Assembly: GCF_023091745.1 (NCBI RefSeq)
Contig: NC_068910.1
Coordinates: 47,355,272 to 47,419,271 of the forward strand
Reading direction: 5' to 3'
Source: Budorcas taxicolor
Taxonomy: Eukaryota; Chordata; Mammalia; Artiodactyla; Bovidae
Length of the DNA stretch: 64,000 nt
The translations under genes were made by a program, and so were the position numbers. Below, piece after piece: positions 46,475-56,560 of this stretch (position 1 is the first letter of the stretch; each line of letters opens with the position of its first letter). Below the pieces are notes generated by a model. It saw only the letters and a list, made by a program, of their open reading frames with translations. It was not told where the DNA came from and did not search any database.

Positions 46475-48285
46475 CTGCAAAATAAAATTTAGCAGCATCA
46501 CTAACATATAAATTCATTCCTAAGAAGACAGAGCAGTCATTAAAAAGTATCACTGTTAACAGGTCATTGCAACACTATTATTTGTGGCATGAACTGTTAA
46601 TAAAAATTCAACACACATTTGAATATCATGACATGCCGCAAAACATCCTCAGTGGACTCAGGAATGACCAGGTCATTCTAATGGCAAAATAAACCAGTAC
46701 TCCTGTCTTCAAAATGAGTACAATTAATGTGCTTCATCCACATGATTTTTTACTACAGAGGATAAAGTTATAATCCATGTCACCCTTAAATACAATGTCA
46801 GAAGCAATCTCAAGTCTGTACAGAAAGCACCCAATCACTCACCTCCAAGAGAAACTGGCAAATGTTTTTCCTTTGGTCACCTTGAAGCTGAATAACCTCT
46901 CCGTATTCCGGATGTTCAATCACAGTACCATTACAGGCAAATTTCTGAAGAAGTAGATTCAACATAACTGAATCAAATAACAATGATATTTTATTTCCAC
47001 CCTAAGATTACCTAGATGTTAATTAAGAGTATGAACATAGTTTCCTTGGGTCAAATCATTTTCATCCACACTGACAGTCAAGTAAAGGTGTGGACCATAA
47101 TCCTACTTCGAAGTGTGCTTCAATAACTACATTTTAATCTCTTCTTCCTAACACCTTTACCTTTTTGAAAGCTTTCACAAGTTTCTTTTTGTCATAATCA
47201 TCCGCAATGCCCTGAACAGTAGTCAGCGTCTTCCGGCCGTTCCGTTGCTGGATTCTTATATGAATGTAATCCTCAGTCCCTGCCGGGAGTAAGTCGTCAC
47301 CCTTAGTTGCATCAGCAAAGGGGTCTGCAAAGGGAATACAAAAAAATCCAAAGCAGGAAAATATCTTTTAGTTAGTAATTTCCAGATATATGGTTCGCTA
47401 CAATCTAGACACTCAGCAAAGAAGGTTCTAGTGCCTCTGCTTTTTTTCTGCAGGTGGGGATGCGGGGCGCGGGGGGGTGGGGGGCAGTCATAAGCGTAGG
47501 TCATTGATGAAACCGCTAAGGTACTCTCACAAAATGAGATTTTTAAACAGGTATGCCCACCAATACCGTAAGAGAAAAACGCTTACAGGTGGATAATGTT
47601 ATCGTTGAACATAATCCTGAGATTTTAAGACCTTAATTTTATAGCCACTATAAAAAATGTGCGTCATCCTCGATTACATTCTGATGACAACAGAAAGATT
47701 CACAGATATCTCCTAATCATTTAACAGTAACTCTGCCTGGGAAAAAGATGCACATATCTCAATCAAGAGCGCTACACGTAGAGAACTGGACCACTACCCT
47801 GTAACAGATCAGAGGCCTGATCGGCCGCGTCTTCTACTAAATGCCCCCGAGAGCCGCTCACACAACAGCCCCGACCGCTTAATGGACGCCGACACCCGGG
47901 CCCGGGCCGGCGTCCCCCTGGCCAGCAGCAGGGCAGGTCTGGGGGCGGCACAGGGTCGCAGAGGTGGCAGGAGGCAGAAGCGAGGCGCAGGCCGGTCCGG
48001 GAGCGGGCGGCACAGGGTCCGCGGCCGGGGCTCCGGGGGCCGTCTTCAGGGAGGGGGTCGCCCGGGGCCCAGTCGCCATCTTCTGGGCGCCGAGACAAAG
48101 CCCCACTCGGGGTGCGGGGAGGGCGACCGGGGGCCCTGCGAGGCGGGGAGCGGGGGAGCGGCCCCGCCGGGGGCGGGCAGCGGCGGCTGGACAGCCGAGA
48201 GGCGCGCGGAGGACGCGGCGGGCGGGAGGAGGCGGCGGGGCGACCCGCTCTTACCGAAAGATTGGAGGTTCTGGATAGTGGACAT
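46430..48285 (-). CDS. EIF1B: Eukaryotic translation initiation factor 1B (eIF1B), four coding exons
   Basis: eIF1/SUI1-family protein that binds the 40S subunit near the P site and enforces start-codon selection during scanning. Coding exons on the minus strand are 48255-48285, 47161-47324, 46843-46944 and 46430-46474 (31+164+102+45 nt), giving 113 codons plus TAA, the family length. The N-terminus MSTIQNLQSF, then DPFADATKGDD, and the C-terminus LLEVGIVKEEQLKVHGF carry the residues that distinguish EIF1B from EIF1 (T3, Q8, T17 and the VGIVKEE tail). The central SUI1 core (for example GRKTLTTVQGIADDYDKKK) is complete. Introns start GTAAGA, GTAAAG and GTGAGT and end in CAG. No frameshift or stop breaks the frame, and introns plus a CpG island argue against a processed pseudogene. 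The ATG has C at -3 and T at +4, a poor context. Confidence 0.98.
46843..46944 (-). CDS. EIF1B: EIF1B coding exon 3
   Basis: 102 nt, exactly 34 codons with phase 0 junctions. The acceptor is CTTCAG and the donor GAG|GTGAGT. It encodes KFACNGTVIEHPEYGEVIQ through QFLLE, the second half of the SUI1 fold. Confidence 0.97.
47161..47324 (-). CDS. EIF1B: EIF1B coding exon 2
   Basis: 164 nt. The acceptor is a T-rich tract followed by TTTGCAG, and the donor is AAG|GTAAAG. It encodes residues 11-65: the end of the unstructured N-terminal tail and most of the SUI1 alpha/beta fold, including the basic KKKLVKAFKK helix. Confidence 0.97.
47456..47484 (+). other. G-quadruplex-capable G runs in EIF1B intron 1
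   Basis: Four G runs of 4, 4, 7 and 6 (47456-59, 47464-67, 47471-77, 47479-84) separated by 4, 3 and 1 nt. They fit the canonical quadruplex pattern on the plus strand, which is the template strand for EIF1B. Confidence 0.85.
48255..48285 (-). CDS. EIF1B: EIF1B coding exon 1
   Basis: Encodes the first ten residues plus the first base of codon 11 (phase 1 junction). The donor reads G|GTAAGAG. It lies inside the CpG island. There is no ATG on the minus strand between this start and about 48540, so it is the first AUG of the inferred 5' UTR. Confidence 0.97.
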
Positions 48286-48423
48286 GCGATACTAGTGTGA
48301 GGCCGGTGTGGGGATAAAATTCCTGCGGGGCCCGCCCGGATCACCGTGTCAGGAGGCTGTAGTGGCGAAAAAACGGAAATAAATACGGAGACGCTTGGCC
48401 CCGGGGCTGGGATGCGGCTTGAG

Positions 48424-48441
48424 CGGCGGCGGCGGCGGCGG
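48424..48441. repeat. (CGG)6 trinucleotide run in EIF1B 5' UTR
   Basis: Six perfect CGG units on the plus strand, so (CCG)6 in the inferred EIF1B 5' UTR, followed by an impure GGA/GGC purine tract to about 48530. Confidence 0.9.
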
Positions 48442-48544
48442 AAGCCGGGAGGAGGCAGGAAGAGGCGAAGGAGGAGGCGGAGGAAGAGGCGGCGGCAACG
48501 GATGCGAAGACGCGAAAGAAGAGGCGGCGCTGCAGCTTCTCCCA

Positions 48545-48570
48545 CAAAATGGCCGACGGAGACTATTTAG
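48545..48570 (-). promoter_or_regulatory. Inferred EIF1B core promoter: A/T box and YY1-type motif
   Basis: On the minus strand an A/T-rich CTAAATAG (48563-48570) is followed about 10 nt later by GCCATTTTG (48545-48553), a YY1-type core. YY1 elements often lie at or just after the start site, so transcription probably begins near 48535-48560, giving a 5' UTR of roughly 250 nt. The start position is inference. Confidence 0.5.
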
Positions 48571-48589
48571 CCGCGCCCGCCGCCCCTCC

Positions 48590-48595
48590 CACGTG
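48590..48595. promoter_or_regulatory. CACGTG E-box
   Basis: Palindromic CACGTG (USF/MYC-type) in the proximal EIF1B promoter, about 305 bp upstream of the ATG. Confidence 0.5.
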
Positions 48596-48610
48596 ACCCG
48601 CCCGCGCCGA

Positions 48611-48630
48611 GCACTCTGGGACTTGTAGTT
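48611..48630 (-). promoter_or_regulatory. ZNF143/SBS-type promoter motif
   Basis: The minus strand reads AACTACAAGTCCCAGAGTGC, a close match to the ACTACAATTCCCAGCATGC element bound by ZNF143. It lies about 330 bp upstream of the EIF1B ATG, in the proximal promoter. Confidence 0.75.
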
Positions 48631-48671
48631 TTCTCGAGGCAAGACAGTCCGGAAAGCCTGGAAGGGGTGGG

Positions 48672-48679
48672 CTTCCGGG
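48672..48679 (-). promoter_or_regulatory. ETS/GABP-type site
   Basis: CTTCCGGG on the plus strand (CCCGGAAG on minus) is a standard ETS-family core, next to the ZNF143-like motifs, a common housekeeping-promoter combination. Confidence 0.5.
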
Positions 48680-48682
48680 ACC

Positions 48683-48696
48683 TCAATTCCCAGCAG
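48683..48696 (+). promoter_or_regulatory. Second, partial ZNF143-like motif
   Basis: CTCAATTCCCAGCA on the plus strand matches the right half of the same element (AATTCCCAGCA), in the opposite orientation to the copy at 48611-48630 and about 60 bp further upstream. Confidence 0.5.
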
Positions 48697-48720
48697 GGTG
48701 TGCGCCCCCCAGCACTGGGT

Positions 48721-49105
48721 GGCTTGGGCAGGGAAGGGTTTAGCGAGCTGCCGATCTGTCTGGCTAGAACCCTCGTTGTCTAGGGCTGTCCTCTCCGCTC
48801 TCTCGCACACTTTCCCTTGACTCGTCTTTTCTAGCCGTAGAGTGGCAGCCCGGAGGGGTCGGTGCTGGCGGGGCCAGGGGAGGGGAGGCGGATAATCTCC
48901 CATCAGTCACCCTCGAGGCCCTGGGTAATCTAAGTAAAATTGGGGTACAGGAGCAGAACAAGGCCCAAAGTCCCGGCTTTCGCTCCTCATCACCTCCCTT
49001 CCCCATCTCCTGCCCCGTCCGGTTGTAGGAACCCTGTTAGTTCCTACCAAGGGTCGAGGTGGGGGCCTCCTACCCAGGATTGTGCTGTCCTCCGAGTGTC
49101 TACCA
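48721..49105. other. GC-moderate flank of the EIF1B promoter
   Basis: Tapering CpG content right of the island. No exon is recognisable, though a divergent non-coding first exon could lie here. Confidence 0.35.
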
Positions 49106-49275
49106 CGGTGGTTCTCAAACTCTAGCGTACATCTCCCCCAGGGCTTAAAATACAGACTGATAGACACCCCGCAGCTTCAGTTTTCGGACGTCTGGGGAGT
49201 GACCCGAGAATTTGCGTATCTAACAAGCTGCCAGGATACGCTAATTCTACTGATCTGGAACCGCGCTTCGAAACC
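49106..49275 (+). mobile_element. MER5A-type hAT-Charlie MITE
   Basis: Starts with a degraded CGGTGGTTCTCAAACTCTAG inverted-repeat end, with GCTTAAAATACAGACTGATAG-like internal sequence. Confidence 0.68.
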
Positions 49276-49545
49276 ATTGCCCAGCTTCATTGAAGGCCTG
49301 GCATCCAGTGGGAGTCACATATATTCCCCAAGTCGACCGAATGCACCAGAAAATCAACCTGTCAGCTTAACACAGAACCTTGAACACGAAGGTTAATTGA
49401 CAGAGTCAGACACCAGAACAGTAATATCTTCCTATCAAGCTATAAACAGAAAACAAACCTGAGACTATGGGAATGGGCTCACCCAGTCAGGTGCTCGATT
49501 GTAAAACTTGGTTGGCCTTCTGGAAGCAAAGAGATAGACTGAAAG

Positions 49546-50020
49546 TCAGGGATTCTTAACTTTGTTTTGTGCCGTGGCAGTCTTGTGAAACCTATGGACC
49601 CATTCTCAGAATAATCCTTTTAAGTGCGTGAAATAAAAAATGTTGGATTACAAAGGAAACAATGTATTGAAATTAAAACCAATACATTGATAACATAGTA
49701 TTGCTTCTTTACTAATGCCTTAATTGAGAAGATCTAGCAGCAGATCTCACAAAGGCTGGAATTTCGAAAAGGTGACAAATATTTTGAGATGTCTGTAAGC
49801 ATCAGAAATGTAATATGAAAATAGTGACTTCTGCTAGTGCAAAGTTACAGATCCTTCAGATACTACTTTGATGTTGCCAGCATTCATAATGAAACAAAGG
49901 CTAACTTTTGTTTAGAGATTAGTGAAAATGTAGGTGGAGTCTTATTTTCCCTCCAATTTTAGGAATCTACTCTCCACAGTTTTAGCTGTGGATGGACAAT
50001 CTGCAGGCCCCAGTTTTGGA
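49546..50020 (+). mobile_element. hAT-type non-autonomous DNA transposon remnant
   Basis: CAGGGATTCTTAACTTTGTTTTGTGCC start, CTATGGACCCATTCTCAGAA, GATCTAGCAGCAGATCTCAC, and a GGATTTAAT-side end. This follows a Charlie-like MITE; subfamily uncertain. Confidence 0.55.
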
Positions 50021-50089
50021 ACATGGATTTAATAATCTTTTGTGGTTAACTATGATAATAGTAAGTGGATAGTTTACTATCATAAAAAA

Positions 50090-50165
50090 TAGTAGTAAGT
50101 GGATAATTTATTGAGTACATACTGTTTGCCTGTTGTGAGGTTTATACACAGTATATTAATCTTCA
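50090..50165 (-). mobile_element. MIR/L2 3' remnant
   Basis: TTATTGAGTACATACTGTTT and GAGGTTTATACACAGTATATT resemble the antisense MIR tail. Confidence 0.4.
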
Positions 50166-50186
50166 TAGCCATTCTATAAAATAGTT

Positions 50187-50461
50187 GCTGCTGCTGCTGC
50201 TAAGTTGCTTCAGTCGTGCTGGACTCTGTGCGACCCCATAGACGGCAGCCCACCAGGCTCCCCCATCCCTGGGATTCTCCCCGCAAGAACACTGAAGTGG
50301 GTTGCCATTTCCTTCTCCAGTGCATGAAAGTGAAAAGTGAAAGTGAAGTCGCTCAGTCATGTCCGACTCTTAGCGACCCCATGGACTGCAGCCTACCAGA
50401 CACCTCTGTCCATGGGATTTTCCAGGCAAGAGTACTGGAGTGGGGTGCCATTGCCTTCTCC
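50187..50461 (-). mobile_element. BOVA2 dimeric SINE with target-site duplication
   Basis: Two BovA monomers in tandem, joined by a GTGCATGAAAGTGAAAAGTG linker, with a (TGC)n tail at the left. ATAAAATAGTT (50176-50186) and ATAATATAGTT (50462-50472) are the duplication, differing at one position. Confidence 0.95.
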
Positions 50462-50472
50462 ATAATATAGTT

Positions 50473-52559
50473 ATTCCTCTGGTTATACTCATGTAGAAAT
50501 GGAGGCTTTCATGGGTTAAATTATTTGCCTGAAGAATCAAATTGGCCACTCTCAGAAATCTGAACTACATTTTGGGGCTTTTAGTCCTGACTTAAATGAA
50601 TGACACTTTTATTATCCAAACTAAAGTGTAAAGTGTTAAAACTGGTTCAAAAACAAGGAGAAGCAAACATTTTTTGTTGTTCATTTGTTGATTATTCCTA
50701 CAGTGGCTTTCTAGTTTTGAACCTTTATCAGTGTGCTTTAAAGTAATTTTTAATACTTATTTGGATGAAATTTAAGAATAAACAAAATGCATAACCATTT
50801 CTGTTACTAGACATCTCAAACTGTTTTATATTATGTTTTTTCTTAGAAGGAGCCAAAAGTGGTTCAGTCAAGGAAAAAAAAAACAAACATAGAGAAGTTA
50901 AAAAAGATCCAGAAATCTTGGGGTATTCATGGTCATTACCTGTGTCAGGACAGCACATACTTTCTTGGACCTACTGTTTACATCAGAGATCCCCAGGAGG
51001 TCAGAAATCAAAGCCAACTATGAAAACAGGTCAAATACAATTGTGATGATAGTCTGGAAAACTCTTCTGACTCTAGTCATCATTCTGACTTTGATTTTAG
51101 ACCTGACCCGTCCAATACAGGAACCCCTAACCACATGTGGCTATTGAACCCTTGCAGTGTAGCTACTGCAAATTGTGATGTGCTCTCACTCTAAAGTACA
51201 CATTTGGAAGACTTAAATTGTCTCAGTTTCACCTGTTTCTTTTTAGAATGTGGCTATTAGAAAATGTAATACTATATGTGGCTCACATACTATTTCTATT
51301 GGACAGCACTGGTTTAGAGTGAAAGGATTTGACCTATATGTAAAGTTATAAAAGGGACAAATTAAAGCACTTAAAATCTATTATTTTTATTAATATCTCT
51401 AAACAACATCAGCCTAGTTTAAGGTGATTAGTTTCTGCCTTATTTCCAAAGGGAGTTTAGATCAATTGCAGAAAACAGTAGTAGTGACTAAAGGAATCAG
51501 GGAAGATTTTTTTTAAAAAATGTTAGACTAGTTGAGAATTAAAAGCCCCCAAAGCTAGAGAGAAACCTCAGATCTGGCTTTTAACTTCCTAATGGTTAAG
51601 ACAAAGAGAAAATCAGCTAGAAAATCCGTACGCCTACAGGATGAACCCATACCAGCTGTGCAGGAGGAATGACTTTGCCTGGCTCTGAGCCACAGGCGGT
51701 GCTTTTCGTGGACTCTCATAAAGGGGACACTGTGAGGTGGTGGACAGGGTGCCCAGTAGTCTGCCTACCATGAAGACAATGGTGGGTTTTATGCAGCCGC
51801 TTCTCATGTCAGCCAGTCATGAAGAGATGCTAACAGGTGAGGACCTCGGGTCCTTGTCCATCCAGAGGTCACTGATTGCAGCGGCCTTGTGATGATACGG
51901 CCCTCAGGTTTTCTGCTTCCGTGAGTGTAGCTCACCATCTGTCTCAGCTGCTGTGCTCTGAATTCAGCATCGCTGAGGTCACCCCTCCCACCAGCTGTTC
52001 GTGGCGACTCAACAAGAATCCTAATCCAGGCCGGTTCTTGAGAGATATGGGACTCCTTATGTAGGAGGACCTAGACCTAGTGTCTAGGTCAGAAAAAGTC
52101 ACTTTACAACCTCAGCTTATTATCGTGAACACTCGATTATTATATTAGCAATGTGTGATACAAAGGAAATGCTTGAAAACATTATCAGTTAAGACATTTA
52201 ATTCTTTTTTTTGTCACTGAAGATAGTAGGTTTGTGTTAGAGCAGAACTCACTATTATGAGTATTTGCATAGGCCAGAAATAAAATCACATCTCCAGAAA
52301 CCTACTTAACCTGCCATGGGAACTTGAATGATAGATCATTGAAATTAATAGTAATAATCAAGGGCTATGCTATCATTAAAGAGAAGGGAATAGTAATTCA
52401 CTCAAAATGGCTAGCTTGTTATCTTCACTATTAAAAGATCCCTAATAATGTCAGAAAATACATGTTTTGGGGAAGAATAAATTCAGCACTGAACAATACG
52501 TGTATGTTATTAACAGATTAGACATGAAAAATCAGTTAATGGAGGAAATGCTGAAACAC
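50473..52559. other. Mostly unassigned AT-rich sequence
   Basis: About 2.1 kb. A MER-type stretch may lie near 51090-51320 (CATGTGGCTATTGAACCCTT, TGGCTATTAGAAAATGTAAT, GTGGCTCACATACTATTTCT), resembling a mammal-wide repeat. No exon seen. Confidence 0.4.
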
Positions 52560-53505
52560 TAGCTTCACTGGATTATTAAAGATTACGAAACATCTTTAAA
52601 ATTCTGATATTATGGGCCTGAAATCCTATATTTTGGCAAAATAATATGCAAGAAGAAAACAAAGGCATTTTGCAAAATGTTTAAAAACTCAGAGAGTTTA
52701 CTCCCCTTGGACAGTATTGATGACACACTCCAGAAAACTTAAAACTCAAAGAAGAGAAAGATATAAATAAAAGAGCTCAGGTACATAGAGAAATCAGTAA
52801 AGATTATGGTTATGTCTAAATCACATTGGTATGTAATGAGGGTGAAATATTTTATGGGTGACTTTTAGAAGAATAGAAATTTCATGCTTTTTTTCAATCC
52901 AACAAAAGGTAAGAAAATGTAGAAAAGAGCAGCAAGAAATCATATAGTAAATTTAAAACACTAAATCATAATAAAGATGTTAAAAGTAAATAATTACCAG
53001 CAATCACAAGCATGAATGTTATATTTTTCTGTTAACTAAAAATGGCTGCAAAACTTTACCTAGTTGCTATTTATGATACATTTAAGGTCGAATGCCAGAG
53101 ACCGAAAAAGTTATTGCAAGCAACTGCTAGTTGAAAAGCAGCATATAACAGTATTACTGTTGGGAAAAATGAATTCAAGAATTACATTAAGCAGGACAAA
53201 GAAGAATGGTTTATCTGGATCATAGTTATATTGGACCAAGAATATGAGTCACAAACTTTTATATTCCTTACAACTTGGCAAAATGCATATGAGGCAAAAA
53301 AAAGAAAAATATTGAGAAATTGACGAACTTGCAGTCATAATGGAATACAGTAACACATTTGTTTCAGAAACATATGTACGGTAAACAAAAATTAAGATAT
53401 AGATACATTTAGTATAGATATTATATTATTATAATTATAATATTGGCACAATAGATTACATGTAAAACTTCGTACCCAGTGCAAAGCATACCAATTGTGT
53501 TAAAA
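52560..53505 (+). mobile_element. L1M/HAL1-like ancient LINE
   Basis: A-rich, with TCTGATATTATGGGCCTGAA and GAATGGTTTATCTGGATCAT-type phrases. Boundaries and family are uncertain. Confidence 0.38.
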
Positions 53506-53509
53506 CCCC

Positions 53510-54290
53510 CAGGACACCCAAATGTCCATCAACTGATGAATGAATAAGCAACATTTGCTATATCCATAAATGGAATATATTCATCCAAAAAAGGAATGAT
53601 ACATGCTACAGTATGGATGAACTTTGAAAACATGAGGCCAAATGAAAGAAGCCAGTCACAGAAGACCACTTACTGTGTGACCCCTCTTAGGTGAATTATC
53701 TAAAATTGGCCAAGCTATAAAGACAGAAAGTGGATTAGTTGTTGCCTAGGACTGGGGATGTGTTTGAGGGGAAATGGGTAGTTGCAGCTACTGAATATGT
53801 AGTTTCTTTTTTGAGTCAATGAGAATCTTCTAGAATTGATTATTGCTGTTTAGTCGCTGAGTCGAGTCTGACTCTGCAACCCATGGACTGCAGCACGCCC
53901 GGTTTCCCTGTCTTTCACTGTCTCCCGGGGCTTGCTCAAACTCCTGTCCAGTGAGTCAGTGATGCCATCCAGCCATCTCATCCTCTGCTGCCTGCCTTTT
54001 CCCCCTACCCTTAATCTTTCCCAGAATTTGAGTGTTTTCCAATGGATCGGCTCTTTGAATCAGGTGGCCAAAGTATTGGCGCTTCAGCATCAGTCCTTCC
54101 AATGAATATTCAGGGTTGATTTCCTTTAGAATTGACTGGTTTGATCTCCTTGTCGTCTAAGGGACTCTCGAGTCTTCCCCAGCACCACAGATCAAAAGCA
54201 TCCGTTCTTCAGCGCCCAGTTGATTATGATGATGGGTAACTTGTATGGGATGTGAACTATATCTCAATAAAATAGTGGTAGAAAAATAGG
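53510..54290 (+). mobile_element. L1M 3' end, interrupted by BovB
   Basis: AAATGTCCATCAACTGATGAA, ATGAAAGAAGCCAGTCACAG and, after the BovB insert, GATGTGAACTATATCTCAATAAAA, the L1M 3' end phrase, in order. Confidence 0.68.
53844..54219 (-). mobile_element. BovB/ART2-type 3' end inserted in L1M
   Basis: 376 bp of antisense BovB 3' region (GATGCCATCCAGCCATCTCATCC-like, CAGGTGGCCAAAGTATTGGC). TTGATTAT flanks it exactly at 53836-53843 and 54220-54227, and L1M sequence continues on each side. Confidence 0.92.
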
Positions 54291-55654
54291 ATACAAACAA
54301 GTAAAAAAAGTTTCACTGATTCATTGTCAACGTAGTAAATAAAATATCAAATCAAGTCAGCACTATACCCAAAAGAATAGTATTAATCCAGATATGCCAA
54401 GATGACCAATCATAAGTAAGTATATTTTAATAATATACTTCAGAATTTAATATACAAAACTTTCTAAATAGAGAGTTTTGCCATCCTGTAGGAGCACAGA
54501 GAAATGTTCACCAGCCAGGAGCTGAGGAATTCTCCATACCTCAAGTCATTAACAAATCAAAATGACAGACTTACAAAACAGACTCAACCAAGACCATTCC
54601 CAAGAGTTGCCTTTTAGTCAGTAGGGTCGGAGGGGGCTTGGGACATGGAGAAGGGGATTGGAGATCTGGTGATACTCAAATAGAATTGATGGAGACTTCC
54701 TGTCTCTCAGAGGAGATGAAACCCCTTAACAGCATGGGAAAGAAAAATGGACACCATAGTGGTAAGTCAGCTAGCTTTAAAAAAGCCTCTTTGGAAAGGT
54801 GCACGGTATCATTTCATTGAGCTTTAACTTGTGGGTACAGGCCCGATCTGAACTACCACACTGTGAAGAGACCGATCTCTCCCTTTCTCAATACATTGAC
54901 CAAAGAAAGGACATGAGCTCAATGGTCATGTGAAGATGAAACAAACAAAAAAGATTTTAGTTGATTACCTGGCTCTGTTCTCCAAAGACACTGCCCCCTC
55001 CTGCCACTCAATGAGGGGAAAGCCAGGACCACAGCGTGGGAGTTAAGGCTGCATGTTATATGAGCTCATACAATTTCTGGAAGTGGCATGACACAGGTTA
55101 TTGCTTCTTCTTTCAAGGATAGACCAGTGACCTTTCCAAGTCTCAGATTTATGCTGATGCTTTCACTGTAATAATAGCTTGCATGAAATCTTTTCTTAGT
55201 TCACTTTAATATGAGGGCAACTTTATCGATTGTATTACTCTTTTAACTGAGCCGTTATATTTTTTAATATTCAATATTCCCATATCACAATCTGCCCATC
55301 ATGGTATGTAATCCTAGAACAACCCTGTCCTTATGTCACGGGGCTCCCTAAAGCTCTGGTAACAGCTACACTGAGATATCAACCTGTGGCACCATGTCCT
55401 TATAAAATCTTATTTAATTGATATCATGCTGTTCATATTTTGTCAGTTTCTCGGGTCTAGGGTTTCAAGACTTTTGAGCTTAATCACCTTTATTGGAAAC
55501 GTTTTCTTTATTTAGTGAATTTACAAGGCTGGTAAAACAATCTCAGCCAAGATTCAGTTTCTTTCTTTATTCCTTTTTCTTTTTTGATAGGATTGTACCT
55601 CATCTAAGCAAAGAAAAAAGAAATATTCATGTGGCAATATAGTAATAGCTTGCA
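54291..55654. other. No assigned feature
   Basis: About 1.36 kb AT-rich, unassigned. Confidence 0.4.
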
Positions 55655-55740
55655 CCTGCTAAGTGTGCAGTATGTACCAGGTTAGGGCTAAGTGCTTTCC
55701 ACACAGTACTGTATTTTCCTTAGACTCCTTTTAAATTCTG
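55655..55740 (-). mobile_element. MIR remnant
   Basis: GCAGTATGTACCAGGTTAGG followed by GCTAAGTGCTTTCCACAC is the antisense MIR tail pattern. Confidence 0.45.
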
Positions 55741-55881
55741 GACCACAAGTCCCAAATGGGCATTCAGCGTCACAGTTCTCATGGCACTTACTCAGATGTT
55801 TTCCTCTTTCTCACTCTCTCCAATGATGATTTCATACATCGGTCTTCTCAAACCCAAATTCCTTCCCCCATGTTCCTTTTC

Positions 55882-55926
55882 GTGCTTCCCTGGTGGCTCA
55901 GACGGTAAAGTGTCTGTCTGCAGCTG
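55882..55926 (+). mobile_element. Bov-tA head fragment
   Basis: GTGCTTCCCTGGTGGCTCAG then ACGGTAAAGTGTCTGTCTGC: only the tRNA-derived 5' part of a Bov-tA. Confidence 0.65.
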
Positions 55927-56159
55927 ACGACCTTGCTTGTATTTTACTAAGACTATAGAAGCAATCATATGGAAACAAACTCCAGCCACCAAGTCTCCAA
56001 ATCTCACTGCATTTGTCCCTGTGCTCTTTGCCTTGCCAGCTTGTTACCCTGGTTGAGCATCCCTGTTTTCCTCTTTTGCACTTTCAAGGATGTTGCTCCT
56101 AGAAGTATCCACCTCTCCCTCTTGCATCTATAATGTCTCTCTCTATAGACTTAGTTCCA

Positions 56160-56560
56160 CCAGGATGCAAATATGCTCTAGAATCGTACGTCTTAATAGA
56201 CGAAAACAAAAATTCCTTTGACACGTGTTCTTTTCTTGCCAGGACCCATTTCTCTCCTCTTCCAAAGAGTTGTCTAAGGTCACTGCCTCTGCTTGTTCAT
56301 GATTCATCTCTCCTTAACTCCTCCGTACAGGCTTCCATCTCCACTGCTATGCTGAGATCATCCATGCCCAAGTGTGCTTGACCCCATATTGCCAACCCAG
56401 TGCTGTCTCACTGTTTCTGACTTGGTCCTCTTTGCAGCATTTGACAGCATGAACTACTCTTTTCTTCTCTTGGCTGCTGCGACTTCATCGTCTCTTGCTT
56501 TTCTTCCATATCATTATGCTATTTTCAATTGCTTTGCTGACTCCTTCTTTGCTCAAACTG
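56160..56560 (+). mobile_element. L2 LINE ORF2 remnant
   Basis: Pyrimidine-rich L2-like sequence with CAGCATTTGACAGCATGAACTAC, matching L2's AAFD..DHS reverse-transcriptase region. Diverged; the overlapping frames are remnants only. Confidence 0.5.

Larger units (their letters stand above)
47825..48720. promoter_or_regulatory. EIF1B: CpG island over EIF1B promoter, exon 1 and intron 1
   Basis: A dense CpG/GC block in an otherwise AT-rich window. It spans the start of EIF1B, the 5' UTR and about 430 bp of intron 1. Housekeeping-type CpG promoters are often bidirectional, so a divergent transcript to the right (toward 49 kb) is possible but not shown by the sequence. Long open frames here on both strands are a by-product of low stop-codon density in GC-rich DNA. 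Confidence 0.92.

Noticed and set aside
46430..48285. EIF1 (the paralogue) or a processed eIF1 pseudogene
   Set aside because: Diagnostic residues match EIF1B, and introns plus a CpG promoter exclude a processed copy.
47882..48295. 137-codon plus-strand frame in the CpG island
   Set aside because: Antisense to EIF1B exon 1 and intron 1, G/R/A-rich low-complexity product, no domain. Expected by chance where stop codons are rare.
47772..48545. 257-codon minus-strand frame across the CpG island
   Set aside because: It crosses the EIF1B start and intron in another frame, its composition is that of GC-rich DNA (R/P/S-rich), and the known EIF1B exon structure explains the region.
48349..48903. 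184-codon minus-strand frame upstream of EIF1B
   Set aside because: Crosses the inferred promoter and (CGG)n/purine tract; low-complexity product and no family resemblance.
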